Positions 23,760 through 35,200 of a stretch of 64,000 bases of DNA are shown one piece after another. A program made the translations under genes and the position numbers. Positions within the stretch are counted from its first letter, which is position 1, and the number at the start of each line of letters is the position of its first letter. This DNA is from Cymbidium sinense (lineage: Eukaryota > Streptophyta > Magnoliopsida > Asparagales > Orchidaceae). The stretch is from assembly GCA_021442155.1 (NCBI GenBank), contig CM038214.1, positions 313,193,001-313,257,000 of the forward strand, read 5' to 3'. The notes under the pieces were generated by a model, which did not search any database, was not told the origin of the DNA, and saw only the letters and a program-made list of their open reading frames with translations.

Positions 23760-25180
23760 TAATATAATATATTATAGTATAATGTAGCATCATATATTTG
23801 AGCATGTAGTGGTGTGTTTTGGATGTTATAAGATGTTTTGAAATGTTTTAGTATATTATAGTATTGTGCCCTATAGTCAATATTAATATAAATCAAAAAA
23901 ATATTGATTTAATAAATTAGATGATGGAATTTGTTAAATTTGAAGTGGGAATTAGGATGTAGTACTAAAGGTGTGCTACGCCACTTTTAGTCTAAAAAGT
24001 AAGATTTTACATTCAAAATAAATATTATATGTTGTAGCATAGTATACCATCATATATCATAATATATTGTTCTATGCATTTTAAATTCCTTTAGTATTTT
24101 ACAATCATGTAGTTGAGCCTACACTAGCATTATTTATAAAAATGTTGATTTAGACTTTAAAATGGTGGAATTTGGCCAAATTAATAATAGGTAGAGCATG
24201 GCGTCATAATATATTGTTTCAATTTAAAATATGTAAGTGATACAAAACTATTTTTTTATTTTTTTATCATAAGAAATCCCTTGTGATGTGATATGCAATA
24301 TAAAATAATATAATAAGTTATAGTGTATTATAATATTGGATGCCATAACATAGTGTGGCATCCTACATTATAGCATACTATTGTGTACTACTACCTGTTG
24401 TTTAACATATTTTAGTTTGTTATAGTATGATGTAGTAGAGTTTGTACTGGTATATTTCATAAAAACTTTGATTTATATGCTGAGATGATGGGATTTGGCC
24501 AAATTTAAGGTAAGCTATAGGGAACATGATTGGGGGTGTGCTATGGTGTGTCATTTAATCAAAAGAATGGAATTTTGCATCCAAAATAAATGTTCATTTT
24601 CAACCAAATTTTATAAATTTTTTTTAAAGTGATTCATTTTAAGGTGTAATGTAAGATGATATATTATATGAAAGCATATTAAAATATAATGTACATAACA
24701 ATATAACTTCACATATATATGAATGTGGTGGTGTGTTACTAAATGTTATTGTACAGTTTAGTATGTTTTACTTTTGAATGTTAAAACTCACAAAATTATT
24801 AATTTGAATGTTGAGATGTAAGAATTTAGCCAAATTCACAGCACACACCAAGAAGCAACAAAAAAATTATGCTATTTTGTACCATTTCTAATAGAAAAAT
24901 AACAATTTTACATCCAAAATGAACATTATTCATATTTTGAGAAAATTTTGTTATTTGTTCTTTTTAAGTGATTCTAATAAGGTGTAATGTTAGACAATAT
25001 ATTATATTATAGCAAATTAAAATATAACATCATATATTATAATATAATATAGTGTGTTAATTCACACTATAATATGTTTAGCATGATATTGTATAGTTAG
25101 TTTGAGCTTACATAATCACAAATCATAAAATGTTGATTACAATGTTAAGAAGATGTAATTTGAATGAATACATTGTAAAG
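23760..25180. repeat. Tandem repeat of about 325 bases, five diverged units
   Basis: The words TTGATTT...GATG, GGAATTTGGCCAAATT and TTTTACATCCAAAATAAA recur at about 23.9, 24.15, 24.47, 24.79 and 25.12 kb. Later spacings are 320-325 bases, and the first is shorter. Between them lie AT-rich stretches of TATATTATAG-like words. No coding content. It may be a satellite or part of the retroelement's 3' region. Confidence 0.65.
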
Positions 25181-25199
25181 CTTTTAATTGAAGTATTAA

Positions 25200-25800
25200 A
25201 GGCTTGCATAAGAGAAAAAATAATATTTGATGAGAATTCCATGTCAAGAACATGGAGGGAGGCCCACTAGGGGATCACATGCATTGGGCATAACATGTGA
25301 GGGGTCTACGTCGAGGGCATAGAAGAAGAAAATTTGCTGGGGATAAGGTTAGAATTTGATTTGATTATATGACTAATGGAAAGAAGATCAGCTAGTGATA
25401 AGAATCTATAATCCACCAGGGATTAAGATCAAAATGACTTTAATTTATTTTATTTTAATTGATATGGAGGCATATTTGCTTAGAAAAATGGGCTCGAGTC
25501 CGCTAGGGATCGGGTATATGAACCTTCCACTATGGAAGCACGTTCGGGCTATCCGTTAGGGATTAGGATTTGAGTTTGATTTCATAGATTTATTTGGGGA
25601 TGTATCCCCTAGGGATAAGAGTTTGGTTACAATTCTTTGATTTAGACTCTACTGGGGGAGTTGGTTTAATTTGGCTCCACTGATGAGGTTGGTTTTGAAT
25701 TTGATTTGTTTGCCTGACTTGTTTATATATGATTTGGGGCTCCACTAGGGAGAAGGGTGTGATTTAACTCTACTAGGGAAAATCTGATTGGGTTTAATTT
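25200..25800. repeat. Minisatellite-like region with CTAGGGAT words
   Basis: Short words of the form CTAGGGATA, CTAGGGATC or TTAGGGATT recur irregularly about every 50-80 bases (for example near 25405, 25510, 25556 and 25610). The words contain TAGGG but are not telomere heptamers. No gene was found. Confidence 0.5.
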
Positions 25801-25814
25801 AATCTGATTTAATG

Positions 25815-27540
25815 TATGGACCCTATCGATGTGTGATGGACCCATTGAGAAGGGTCTATATCAGCCTTGACCAACCTCAGGTTTACAAATCCAAAGGAAT
25901 AGACTATTGGCTGTGAGGTAGAGCTAGCAAACCTAAGGGGTTATCTTTCAATGTGCAACATCTATGCTGAGAAGAAGGCATAACAGACTTACATCTTTCA
26001 AAGTGAGGAACAACTGCTAGGGTGACATGTTGGATGCATAAAAAATTGAACCTGACCTAGGGAGACTACTGAGTGAATGTTGCTAGGGACTTATATCAAC
26101 TTAAAAGTAGTCAGGAATAATTTTATCTTAATTTAATGTTATTTGACATGGTTTATTTGGTTTAGTTTGATTTCAAATTGAGGGCATATCCACTAGGGAT
26201 GTGAGCTCGATCAAATTTGATAGATTTAATTTATGGACCATGTCGATATGCGATGGACCCACTGAGAATGGGCTATATTAGACTTATCCTATCTCAGATT
26301 TGCATATCCAAAGGGATAGTCTACTATCCGTGGGGTGGAGATAGCCAACCTAAGGGGTTTCCTTTCGGTGTGCAATGGCTATGCTAGGAAGAAGGTGTAG
26401 CAGACTTACATCTTCTGAACCAGGGAACAACTGCTGGGGTGACATGTTGGAAGCACAATAAATAGAACCTGACTTAGGGGCAACTATTAAGTGAATGCTA
26501 TTGGGGACTTATATCAACTCAAGAGTAGTTAGGAAATTCTTATAGGGATTTTTACTAACACTTCCCTAAAGATAGGATGCATGTCTGGGAAACGGTACTG
26601 CTATCTGTGTCCTCCTAATCCACAAGTGAATATATATTTTGCTTATATGTTTGCATGGACCCTCTTGGTGTGCGTGGGACCACACTAAGAAGGAGCTTTA
26701 TTGTCCTTGACCTAGAGTCTGCACATGCATAGGATGGATTCTCCACCATAGGGGTGGTTACTAGGAAAGGGAACTGTCCAATTTGATAGTAACCTAGGTA
26801 TTGTCTAAATGGGTCACAAAGGATGTGATCCAAATATAGTGCCCACATGGAAGGTGTTGCTAGAAGTGTTATCTTGAGCCCTAGAAAAGAAAGCCTATAG
26901 GTGTACGGTGGCCAACTCAAGCAGAAAGCATAGTAGACCTACATTTACCATGTGTGGTGTATCCTAAGGTGCGAGAACCAACCAACCTAAGGTGTATCCA
27001 TCTGCATGAGTGGTGTATCTGTCGGCATAGTGCAAACCAACCAACCTAAGGTGCTCGCTGGTGTGCAACGATCAATCTGGAAAGAAAGCGTGTAGGCTTA
27101 CAACTTTCCTAGTGGACCTGATCATCGGGATAGTCTATTGTCGGTGTGACATATGCTATCGACTTTAGTACTAGCGAGGGGAGCCCTAAGGCGGACCCAG
27201 ACTTGAAGTAGTTAGAGGAAGGCCGCTAGGGGACTTATCCTAAACCTCAATATACTCGACAGGTGATTATGCTAATCTAAGAAGAAAGTGTAGCAGACTC
27301 ACATCCTCTTAAATGAAGCCAACATGAGGTAGCTTACTAGCAATGTAGTAAGGCCTACCAAACTAACAAGGCACTCATCGGTGTGCAGTGGCCAAGTAAG
27401 AAAAGAAAGCATAGCAGACTTACATCCTCCGAAGCAAGAAGACCATTGGGGTGACACACTAGTAGGGTAGCACATCAGCCCGACCTAGAGCAGCTAATGA
27501 GTGAGTGCTATTGGGGGTGTTATCTTAATTCAGAGTTAAT
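25815..27540. repeat. Tandem repeat of about 415 bases, two clear and two partial units
   Basis: 25830-26110 and 26230-26530 share the order CGATGGACCCA, AGACTTACATCTT, GGAACAACTGCT, GGGTGACATGTTGG and GGGACTTATATCAACT, offset by about 415 bases. Weaker copies with GCAGACTTACATCCTC and GTGAGTGCTATTGGGG occur at 26640-27060 and 27290-27540. An open frame at 26615-26920 on the minus strand lies inside the repeat and is not credited. Such repeats are common in untranslated regions of large plant Gypsy elements. Confidence 0.65.
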
Positions 27541-27849
27541 TGAGACCAATGATATGCATTTATTTTATATGTTTGTGTGTAGTTTGTGTTTGTGTTGTGT
27601 CAATGAAGGATAGGATGCAGCTCAGGTTCCTTACACCTACCTTAAACACATCGTGGCAGATACATAAATAAGAATACTTTCAACATGGAAGAGATTGAAT
27701 TCAAAATGGAATTTTTATTGATGATAATTATTTTCAAACATGATTTATAATATTTTTTTAAGTAGATCCCATTGATTGGAAGCATTGGACACTCTTTCTT
27801 ATGACTAATAAGTTGATAAGATCCTCTTTGGTAGGCATTCTCTATGATA

Positions 27850-28915
27850 AAAGGGCTTACCTAAGTGGGTTCAAACTTGCCTCCCATCATAAGTCAGACA
27901 ATAATCGGTCTCCTTAGAACTAAAATAAGCTCTCCTACTTAAAAAGCTCTAGGACGGACCAACTTGTTGTGAGCTTGATTCATTTTAGCTTTATAGAACT
28001 CAATATTTTGGCTTGCCCACTGGCATCTCTCCTCTAAACCTTCGAGATCTTCTAATCGCAACATGGCGTTATGCTCTGTTGTGAGCTTACTACCCACAGC
28101 TATCCTTAATGATAGGAGTTAGTCTTCTAATGGTAGATTGGCTTCTGACTCATACACTAAGGAGAAAGGAGTAGATTGAGTTGGTGTTCTATATGTGGTG
28201 CGGTAGGCCCACAAGGCTTTAACTAACTGTTCATGCCATTGTCTTGTTGTCGAGTCTTCTTCAATTTTTGGATGAGAGCTTTGTTGAAGGCTTTTGCTAA
28301 GCCCTTTGCCCTCAGGTAGTTGATGGTAGAATATCTCCAATCTATGTTGTATCTCCAGGCAAAGTTATTGATCTCAGTTCTCTTGAATGCATTACCATTA
28401 TTAGATACAATTCATCGAGGCACTCTGAACCTATATATGATATGATTCCTAAAAAATTGGAGCACATGCTGAGCTATGACCTCTCTAAGCAGAATCGCCT
28501 TTGCCTATTTATGAAAGTAGTTAGTAGTAGCTAAGATGAACCGATGATGCTTAGGAGAATGAGGAATCGAACCCACTATGTTGGTACCCCAAGACTCGAA
28601 TAGTCATGAAGCCAATGTAGGATGTAGAATACTTGGTGGTTTGTGTAGGATCATCAACAACAAGTAGTATCCTAGTCTCTTCATCTTGGCTTTCATCTTT
28701 GGACTGGATTGGTTGGCTCCACATAATCCTAAGTGTACCTCGGTCACGATCTTATGGGCTTCGAACTTGTCTAAATAATGTAACTACATTTGATCAAAAG
28801 ATTGCCGATACAAGACACCATCAACAAGAGCATAGGAAAGTTCTATCTGCTTCATCTGATGATCCTGAGACTTCTCTTGAGGTAGTTTTCCATTATTTAG
28901 GTAATCCATGAATGG
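27850..28915 (-). pseudogene. Gypsy integrase remnant
   Basis: Minus-strand pieces include HRFILATTNYFHK, VIAQHVLQFF, IIYRFRVPR, an AKGLAKAFNK segment and LVKALWAYRTTYRTPTQSTP, FSLVYESEANLPLED (28340 to 28119). These are the core and C-terminal part of a plant Ty3/Gypsy integrase. Stops and frameshifts divide it into at least four frames. The product would insert the cDNA copy of the element; this copy is dead. Confidence 0.78.
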
Positions 28916-28929
28916 TTGCCTCCAATCGA

Positions 28930-29640
28930 ACTCCTAATCCTTCTTGGCAATGGAAACCTCCCCTTCAAGAGAGTACTTTTTGATGAGTTCAATATCAATA
29001 AGGGATAAGACATGTTTATTTTGGACCTTTATTGATAAGGACTCATCCTCCAAACATGTCAACTCTTTGGCAAGCTTGGCTAAAGCATACACTATGACAT
29101 TCTCTCCTCGAGAAATCTTATAAATGGTAACCTCTGGGATTTGGGCTAACAACTCCATGGTGAACTTATGGTAGTGATGGAGCTTAGGCTTTATAACCTT
29201 ATGGGACCCAATGATTTGGTTAATAACTAGTTGAGAATCTCTGAAGATCTTGATGTTCTGGATGCTTAGAGTAATGGCTAACTCTAGATTGACAATTAAA
29301 GCCTCATATTTTGCTTTGTTGTTGGTTCAAGAATCTCATCACATCGTGGTCCGGAGTTAACAACTATTCCTACTCTTGCATTCTCTAGAATAGTAGATTG
29401 TGGTTCTTCTTCTCTTTGAGAGGAATCTGCACCATCAAAGTACATCTCCCACTAGTTAAAGCTAGTATCCTATAAGTTCATGATTTGTTCATCGGGGAGA
29501 TCATCACTAAGCAAAGAGTCAGTAGGAAGTGGGTGTTCTGCTAAGAAATCTGTTAGTTCTTGTCCTTTCACCGCACGGCGGTGTACAAAGGTAAAGTCAA
29601 ACTATGAGAGGATCAGGGACCGTCATGCCAACCATCCGGA
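28930..29640 (-). pseudogene. Gypsy RNase H remnant
   Basis: Minus-strand translation gives ELTDFLAEHPLPTDSLLSDD, then WEMYFDGAD (about 29451 to 29425, with the first catalytic Asp), a SQLVINQIIGSHKV segment and VIVYALAKLAKELT (29158 to 28934). This is the extra RNase H module typical of the Tat/Ogre group, lying between reverse transcriptase and integrase. Several stops are present. Confidence 0.74.
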
Positions 29641-29699
29641 TAGCGTCGACCGTGTCATAAGATTACTGTAGTGGATTGATCCTAGAGATTAAGTTCACC

Positions 29700-30990
29700 T
29701 TATGAGAAAGCATGTAGTGTTGTAGCTATTGGGATGCAAAGATTAAAGATAGGTAATGCTTCTTAATGAGTAGATAATTAGCCTCAGCAAGGGTTAGATG
29801 ACGAGTGAGGTAGTAGAGTGCATTTTCCTTCCCTTCATCAATGGCTTGGGCCAACAAAGCACCAAGGGAGTCATTTAACGTAGTAGTGTAAAGTATGAGT
29901 GGCTTGCCAGGGATATGGACTGTTAGAACTGTCAACATCATCAGGTAATACTTGATGTCTTCGAAGGCATGCTCACATTTATCATCCCACTTAAACTTGG
30001 CATCCTTATGTTGAGAATTGCTAACATCTTGCCGATAGGTTGGATATAAAGTGTCTTAGATATTCCAACCACCATTGGAATGATTTGAGTTGAGTTAAAC
30101 TTTTAGGGAGTGGCATTTCTAATATTGCATTAATCTTCTCCAGATCTATTTCAATTCCCTGGTGTCGAACAATAAACCCAAGGAATTTCCCTGAAGCTAC
30201 TCCGAATGCACACTTCAGGGGGTTCATTTTGAGGTTAAATTGTCTTAACTGTTCGTAAACTACTTCAAGTCAAAGAAATGGTCTTTCTTTTCTCTACTTT
30301 TAACCATGAGATCATTGACATAGCACTCAACTTGATGATGAATGAGTTCATTGAAGATTCGAGTCATAGCCTGTTGGTATGTAACATCGACAATTTTAAG
30401 GCTGAAAGGAATGACCTCATAGTAATAGATTTTGATCGGGGTTCTAGAAATAGTGTTTATTTCATCTTCAGGGGCCATCATTATTTGATTATATCTAGAT
30501 GAGCAATCTATGAAAGAGAAGACTGCATGAGATGAGGCAATGTCCAAAATCAACTCTGGGATTGGTAGTGGAAATACGTCTTTTGGACATGCCTTACTTA
30601 AATCATTAAAATCGATGCATATGTGAATTTGGCCATTCTTTTTATTAACTGGGATGAAGCTGGCTAACCAGGTATGGGATTTTTCATCTTAGATGAAGCC
30701 AACATTGATTAGTTTCTTGGCTTCATAAAAGACCTATTGTTCTATGTATAATCACATGCATCTAGGAGCTTACTTGATAGAGTTAGCAGTAGGCTATATT
30801 GTAAATTTATGGACTGCTACATTAAGAGCCAATCTAGGCATCTCTTCATAACTCCATGCAAAGCAGTCCTTAAACTTAGTTAATAGCCTAACTAAGTCAA
30901 TGGTTTCAATTTCATTCAACAAAGAACAGATGTATGTCAGGTGTGGATCTTCATTAGTTCCTAAGTTGATTTCCTTGAGCTTGTCGATGG
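29700..30990 (-). pseudogene. Gypsy reverse transcriptase with altered active site
   Basis: In minus-strand order: CIDFNDLSKACPKDVFPLPI (near 30620); a palm segment FIDCSSRYNQIMMAPEDE; QAMTRIFNELIHHQVECYVND (30553 to 30260); the connection MNPLKCAFGVASGKFLGF (30227 onward); and PLILYTTTLNDSLGALLAQ with KENALYYLTRHLT (29941 to 29726). The polymerase motif normally YVDD reads YVND, a loss of one catalytic Asp. Upstream, LLTKFKDCFAWSYEEMP-like residues are readable near 30880. Stops break the frame at several points. Confidence 0.82.
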
Positions 30991-31659
30991 TTGATTTATC
31001 TATTCATTGAACTCTAGCGGTGCATCTTTGACTTTAATATCATTTAGATCATCTGAAGTTTCTAAGCACAACTCTTAAAATGAGTTAATATGATTTGAAA
31101 AGGACCTATCAGATTTCAAATGATTGGTGATGACTAAGCCATAATCATCATCATCGACTCGACCCATTATATCGAATCCTAGTCCCAGTCTTGATTGAGA
31201 GCTTTTTCCTTTGTTCTTCCAAATTCTTTCAAAGTAGTCTGACCTGTGCTCTAAGTATTCACACCTCTTGATGACTTAGGGGCTTCTTTAACTACTAAAC
31301 CATCGCTTTTTGAGGAAAGTAAATTAGAAAGGTTCCCAAGCGATGCCTAACGTTTCACATATACACTTGGATACACTTATGCTTTACTTTGGAGCCATCT
31401 TCATCACTATCGGCTAAGTGTCACCTCAAGGGAATCTACTCGAGAAGAGAGCTAGTGTGCTATATAAGACTCATCCTATGAACTAGATTCTAAGTCTATA
31501 TAGATAGTAGGTGTACTCCTAGTAATAGGGACATATCTTCTATTAGGTGGCCAATAAAGAGGTTTTCCACCCCTGGGACTATCTCTAAATTGGCCTCTTC
31601 CTCTGCCTAGTGGAGGTTAGGTCATCCTGCCCATATGTTCGAATGGAGTAACGAACTAT

Positions 31660-31880
31660 GGGTGAAATCTAATGTCAGGCTCCACTTCCTCCTCCAAGTC
31701 TATTTCCTCATTCTTTTATTTTCTTTTTCATTTTCTCTTTTTTTTCTTTTCCTTTTCTCTTTCTTTTTCTTTTTCTTTTTCTTTTTCTTTTATTTTTAGA
31801 CTTTGGCCAAGTTCACAAAATAGACTTGTTGATTTTGAGGGAGGTAGTAAGCCGCATCCTCATATATGCTGACCTCGTGA
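31660..31880 (-). repeat. Pyrimidine run (CTTTTT)n, poly-Lys/Arg coding on the minus strand
   Basis: A CTTTTT/CTTTTC microsatellite on the + strand, densest at about 31745-31795, gives a Lys/Arg/Glu-rich stretch on the minus strand between the protease and reverse transcriptase remnants. It could be an expanded low-complexity part of the polyprotein or a later microsatellite. The + strand open frame over it (Ser/Phe-rich) is not credited. Confidence 0.6.
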
Positions 31881-31888
31881 ACTATAAA

Positions 31889-32110
31889 TCATTTGAGATC
31901 TCCTTTGACATAGTAGATGATCCCACCTCTCAGAAACTTCATAAACTGATGTATAGAGGATGAAACTATGTTGTTCTCATGTATCCATGGTCTCCAAAGC
32001 AAAGAGTTGAAAGATGTATCTGAGTCTATAATGTGAAAGTTGGCTTCAATTTTCCAATCATCTCCCTCCAAGGGCAACACTATGGAGCCTAAGGCCCGTT
32101 GACCACACTT
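31889..32110 (-). pseudogene. Gypsy aspartic protease C-terminal remnant
   Basis: The minus-strand frame reads LPLEGDDWKIEANFHIID, then DTSFNSLLWRPWIHENN and SIHQFMKFLRGG. This is the end of the retropepsin-like domain in plant Gypsy elements, where LLGRPWIHE is usual; here G is W. The catalytic D(T/S)G part would lie upstream and was not found. Confidence 0.72.
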
Positions 32111-32209
32111 TTAGAGTGTGAATTCAATGTTCCCATCTTAGACTTAGGTGTTTTCTCGACACTAAGACTTCCCTAGTCATAAGATACTTCTAACAATTAG
32201 GATTAGGTT

Positions 32210-34090
32210 ATGCTTTAGGAAATAGGATAATCCACCTGCCCTATAACCCATATCCAATCCATGTTCACCTTCTCAAACCAAACCTCAAGTTCAATTCAAA
32301 CATCAAATTCAAATCCAAATCCAAATCCAAATTCCAAAATGAAATGATTAAAGCCCATGATCAAATCCAAACTTGAAACCCTTCCTAAGTCATATGACCT
32401 ATCTCATGGACTTAGCCAAATATTAATCCAAATCAATCCAAAATCAATTGATTTTCTCATAATCAATTTATATCTTCAATCATCTTCCTAAATATAAATC
32501 AAATCTACATTCAAATGATCAAAACTAAATCAAACTAAATCAAATTAAATCAAAACCCTTCCTTAGCCATATGACCTATCCCATGGACCTAGCCAAATCG
32601 AATCCAAATAAAGTCAAACTCAATTTATTTTCTCAAAAATTAATCATATTTTCAATCATCGGCACAAATTTAAATAAAATATACATTTAAATTGACAAAA
32701 CTAAACCAAACCAAATCAAAATCCAAACCTAAGCCACATGACCCAACTCGATGGACTTAGCCAAATTCCTTCATTCCAAAATCCAAATTCAATTGATTTT
32801 CTCATGAATCAATCATACATTCAATCATATTCACAAATATAAATGATATCTACAATCATCTAGCGAAACCAAAATCAACGCAAGTCAAACCCAACTTAAC
32901 CCTTTTGACTTGAAATGTTCAAATGAACTAAACCCCATTTGAAATCAAGCCAATTGCAATTGAATTTATATATCAATCCCAAATCCAAAAATAAACTCAA
33001 CTAAATCAAACTCAACCCAAAATCAAGCCAACTAAACCCAATTGGTCCACTTGACCCAAAGTGGCCAATTTGACCTATTTGAGCCAAGTTCTAATCCTAC
33101 CAAAATTGGATTGTAACAAGCCCATCAAAACCTCTCATCATGACTGTTGATCACCTTAGGTTGATCAATTGTCACAAATTAGGTCATACCAAGTCAACTT
33201 GGTCATTTGACCAAGTCAGCCCCTTAACCCATATGAACCCAAACTAGTAAAATTACAACCTAAGACAAATCCCTTGAAACCAAAGATTCATACCAAATCA
33301 AAATCAATATTTGAATATGAGTTGACCTTCAATTGAGTTAAACTAAACCCAATTGGCCATCTTGACCCAAGTTGACCCAAATTAACCTAAAAGACCAAAT
33401 TGGGTCAAATAAAAATATAAACCAAATTGATTGCAACCAATAACTCAAGTTCATTCCAAATTGATTGTTAAACTTGACCAAAGCAATGATTGGACCTAAT
33501 TGACCTACTTAGTCCAAAGTGACCTAAAGGTTCAAGTTGGCCTAAATCAAAACCAAATCTAAATTAATTGAAACCAAAGCTTGTAATCATCTTCAATTGG
33601 TCAACTAAACCAAAACCAACACCCAACCCAAGCCAATTTGGCCAATTTGATCAAATTGGTCAGCTTAACCCATTTGACTCAAATGAATTCAAATGAGCAA
33701 AAATCAAATCTAAGCCAAACTAAACCCAACCAATTGAACCAAAGCATCCATATGATCATATAAACTTAACCTAACCCTTATTTTTTACCCAATTATACCA
33801 ATTGGTCAACTTGACCCAACCTAACTTAATTTGACATAAATGTAACAAATTGAGACAAACATAACCAAATCAACTCCAATTGACTTAAAATTTGGGCTAA
33901 CCCACTTTTAGCTCATTTTAAATCTGCCCAAATCAAATCTAATTCCAAATGATCATTGTACCCTTGGGTCAAGGGCATCACATGAGACAAATCACCCATG
34001 TCAGTTGTCATTTCCATTCCTTGGCCACTTAGTACTCTCTCAATTGTACACCTAGGCAAATAAGACACTGCCCAACTTGACTTAAGGGGT
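32210..34090. repeat. A/C-rich CAAATC/TTGACCCAA region
   Basis: About 1.9 kb of CAAATCCAAA, AACTAAACC and TTGACCCAA words with no gene. Three direct units of about 160-190 bases start at 32391, 32578 and 32735 (shared CATGACC..., ATGGACTTAGCCAAA and ATTTTCTCA words). It lies upstream of the pol remnant, where gag or leader would be expected, but no gag motif was seen. Confidence 0.55.
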
Positions 34091-35200
34091 GGTTGGGTCA
34101 GCCATGACCCATGGGAGGTGAAATCACCTCACCCTCCCTATTGGAGCATTTGAAACCCATAGGACACCCATGATTCCTCCTTGGCGCACCTCCAGCCTTT
34201 AACCAACCAAGGCAGCAAACTCACCTCCTCCACACCCATGACTCCTTGATATGGCTGGACAGCCACTAGAAGCCAAGCCTAATCCCATCATTCGATCAAC
34301 ATGAACGGGGGTATACACCCTCTCATTTCCACTCAAACACACACAAAAATCATTCCTCAGAGCCCTAGCTACCCAAGACGAGCAGCTAGAGCCATTCCTT
34401 AAGCTCCCAAGCTTATTCCTTGATCAGAAAATGCCTTTCCCATCTGTCCTGAAATATGACACTTCCATTTCCAACCTAACTTCCCCATTTCTCCATCAAA
34501 CTCAAATTAACTTTGCACACACCTTCCCTAGGCCTCATCGAGCAAGAACAAATTATCTCCCAAGCTTCTGGAGCACCGGAGGTGGGACTTCAATCAAAAC
34601 TGAGCTCCAAATTGTTGGCTAATGGCCTTCCGAGTAAACATCGAGGAATTGATCCAATTATTTCTCAACAGAGCTTCATCTCCACTAGATGAAGCTTCCT
34701 TAATCGTTTAAGCTTCTAATCTTAAGCTCTAACGAGGTATGCTTCCAAAATCGATCCTTAGGCAATAATGGGTTGGAGCTTTTTGAAGAAAACTTGCATC
34801 TCATGTGAACTTGACTGTTGGATCCCCTCTAATCAATGTTGTGAAGGCATGGGATCCTTTTAGAGTTAATCCAAGTTCGGGTAAGTTTGGATCAACTGAA
34901 CAATTGTGGACGGACTCTGTTCTCCCTCACTCACTTGACATTAGATCACACACCGTCTGTTCTGTATGATTGGAATGAACGGTCATGATTAGATCTGTTA
35001 GATTGATCTAATTTAATAGTATTAAGCTATGGGATTAATCATTATCATCCAATCTTAGATCAGATAATGGATGAGAAAGCACGTCCTCCGCCGCCACTTA
35101 GGCACTGAGTCAGATAAGTTTTAAGTAGCCAATCCCGCAGCGCCAAGTGGAAAGCACGCAACATCAGCATGCCACATGGCGCCAATAGGATTAGGCTTTA
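34090..35200. other. Unique sequence, possible LTR or leader of the Gypsy element
   Basis: Moderate GC, not repetitive at this scale. A 63-codon + frame at 34431-34622 has no recognisable domain and is not called a gene. The position upstream of pol fits an LTR or 5' leader, but no second copy was found at the other side, so identity stays open. Confidence 0.4.

Noticed and set aside
28633..28911. 92-codon + strand frame over the integrase region
   Set aside because: Antisense to recognisable integrase residues; Ser-rich with no domain.
34431..34622. 63-codon + frame in the possible leader of the Gypsy element
   Set aside because: Short, no recognisable domain, and opposite in strand to the element.
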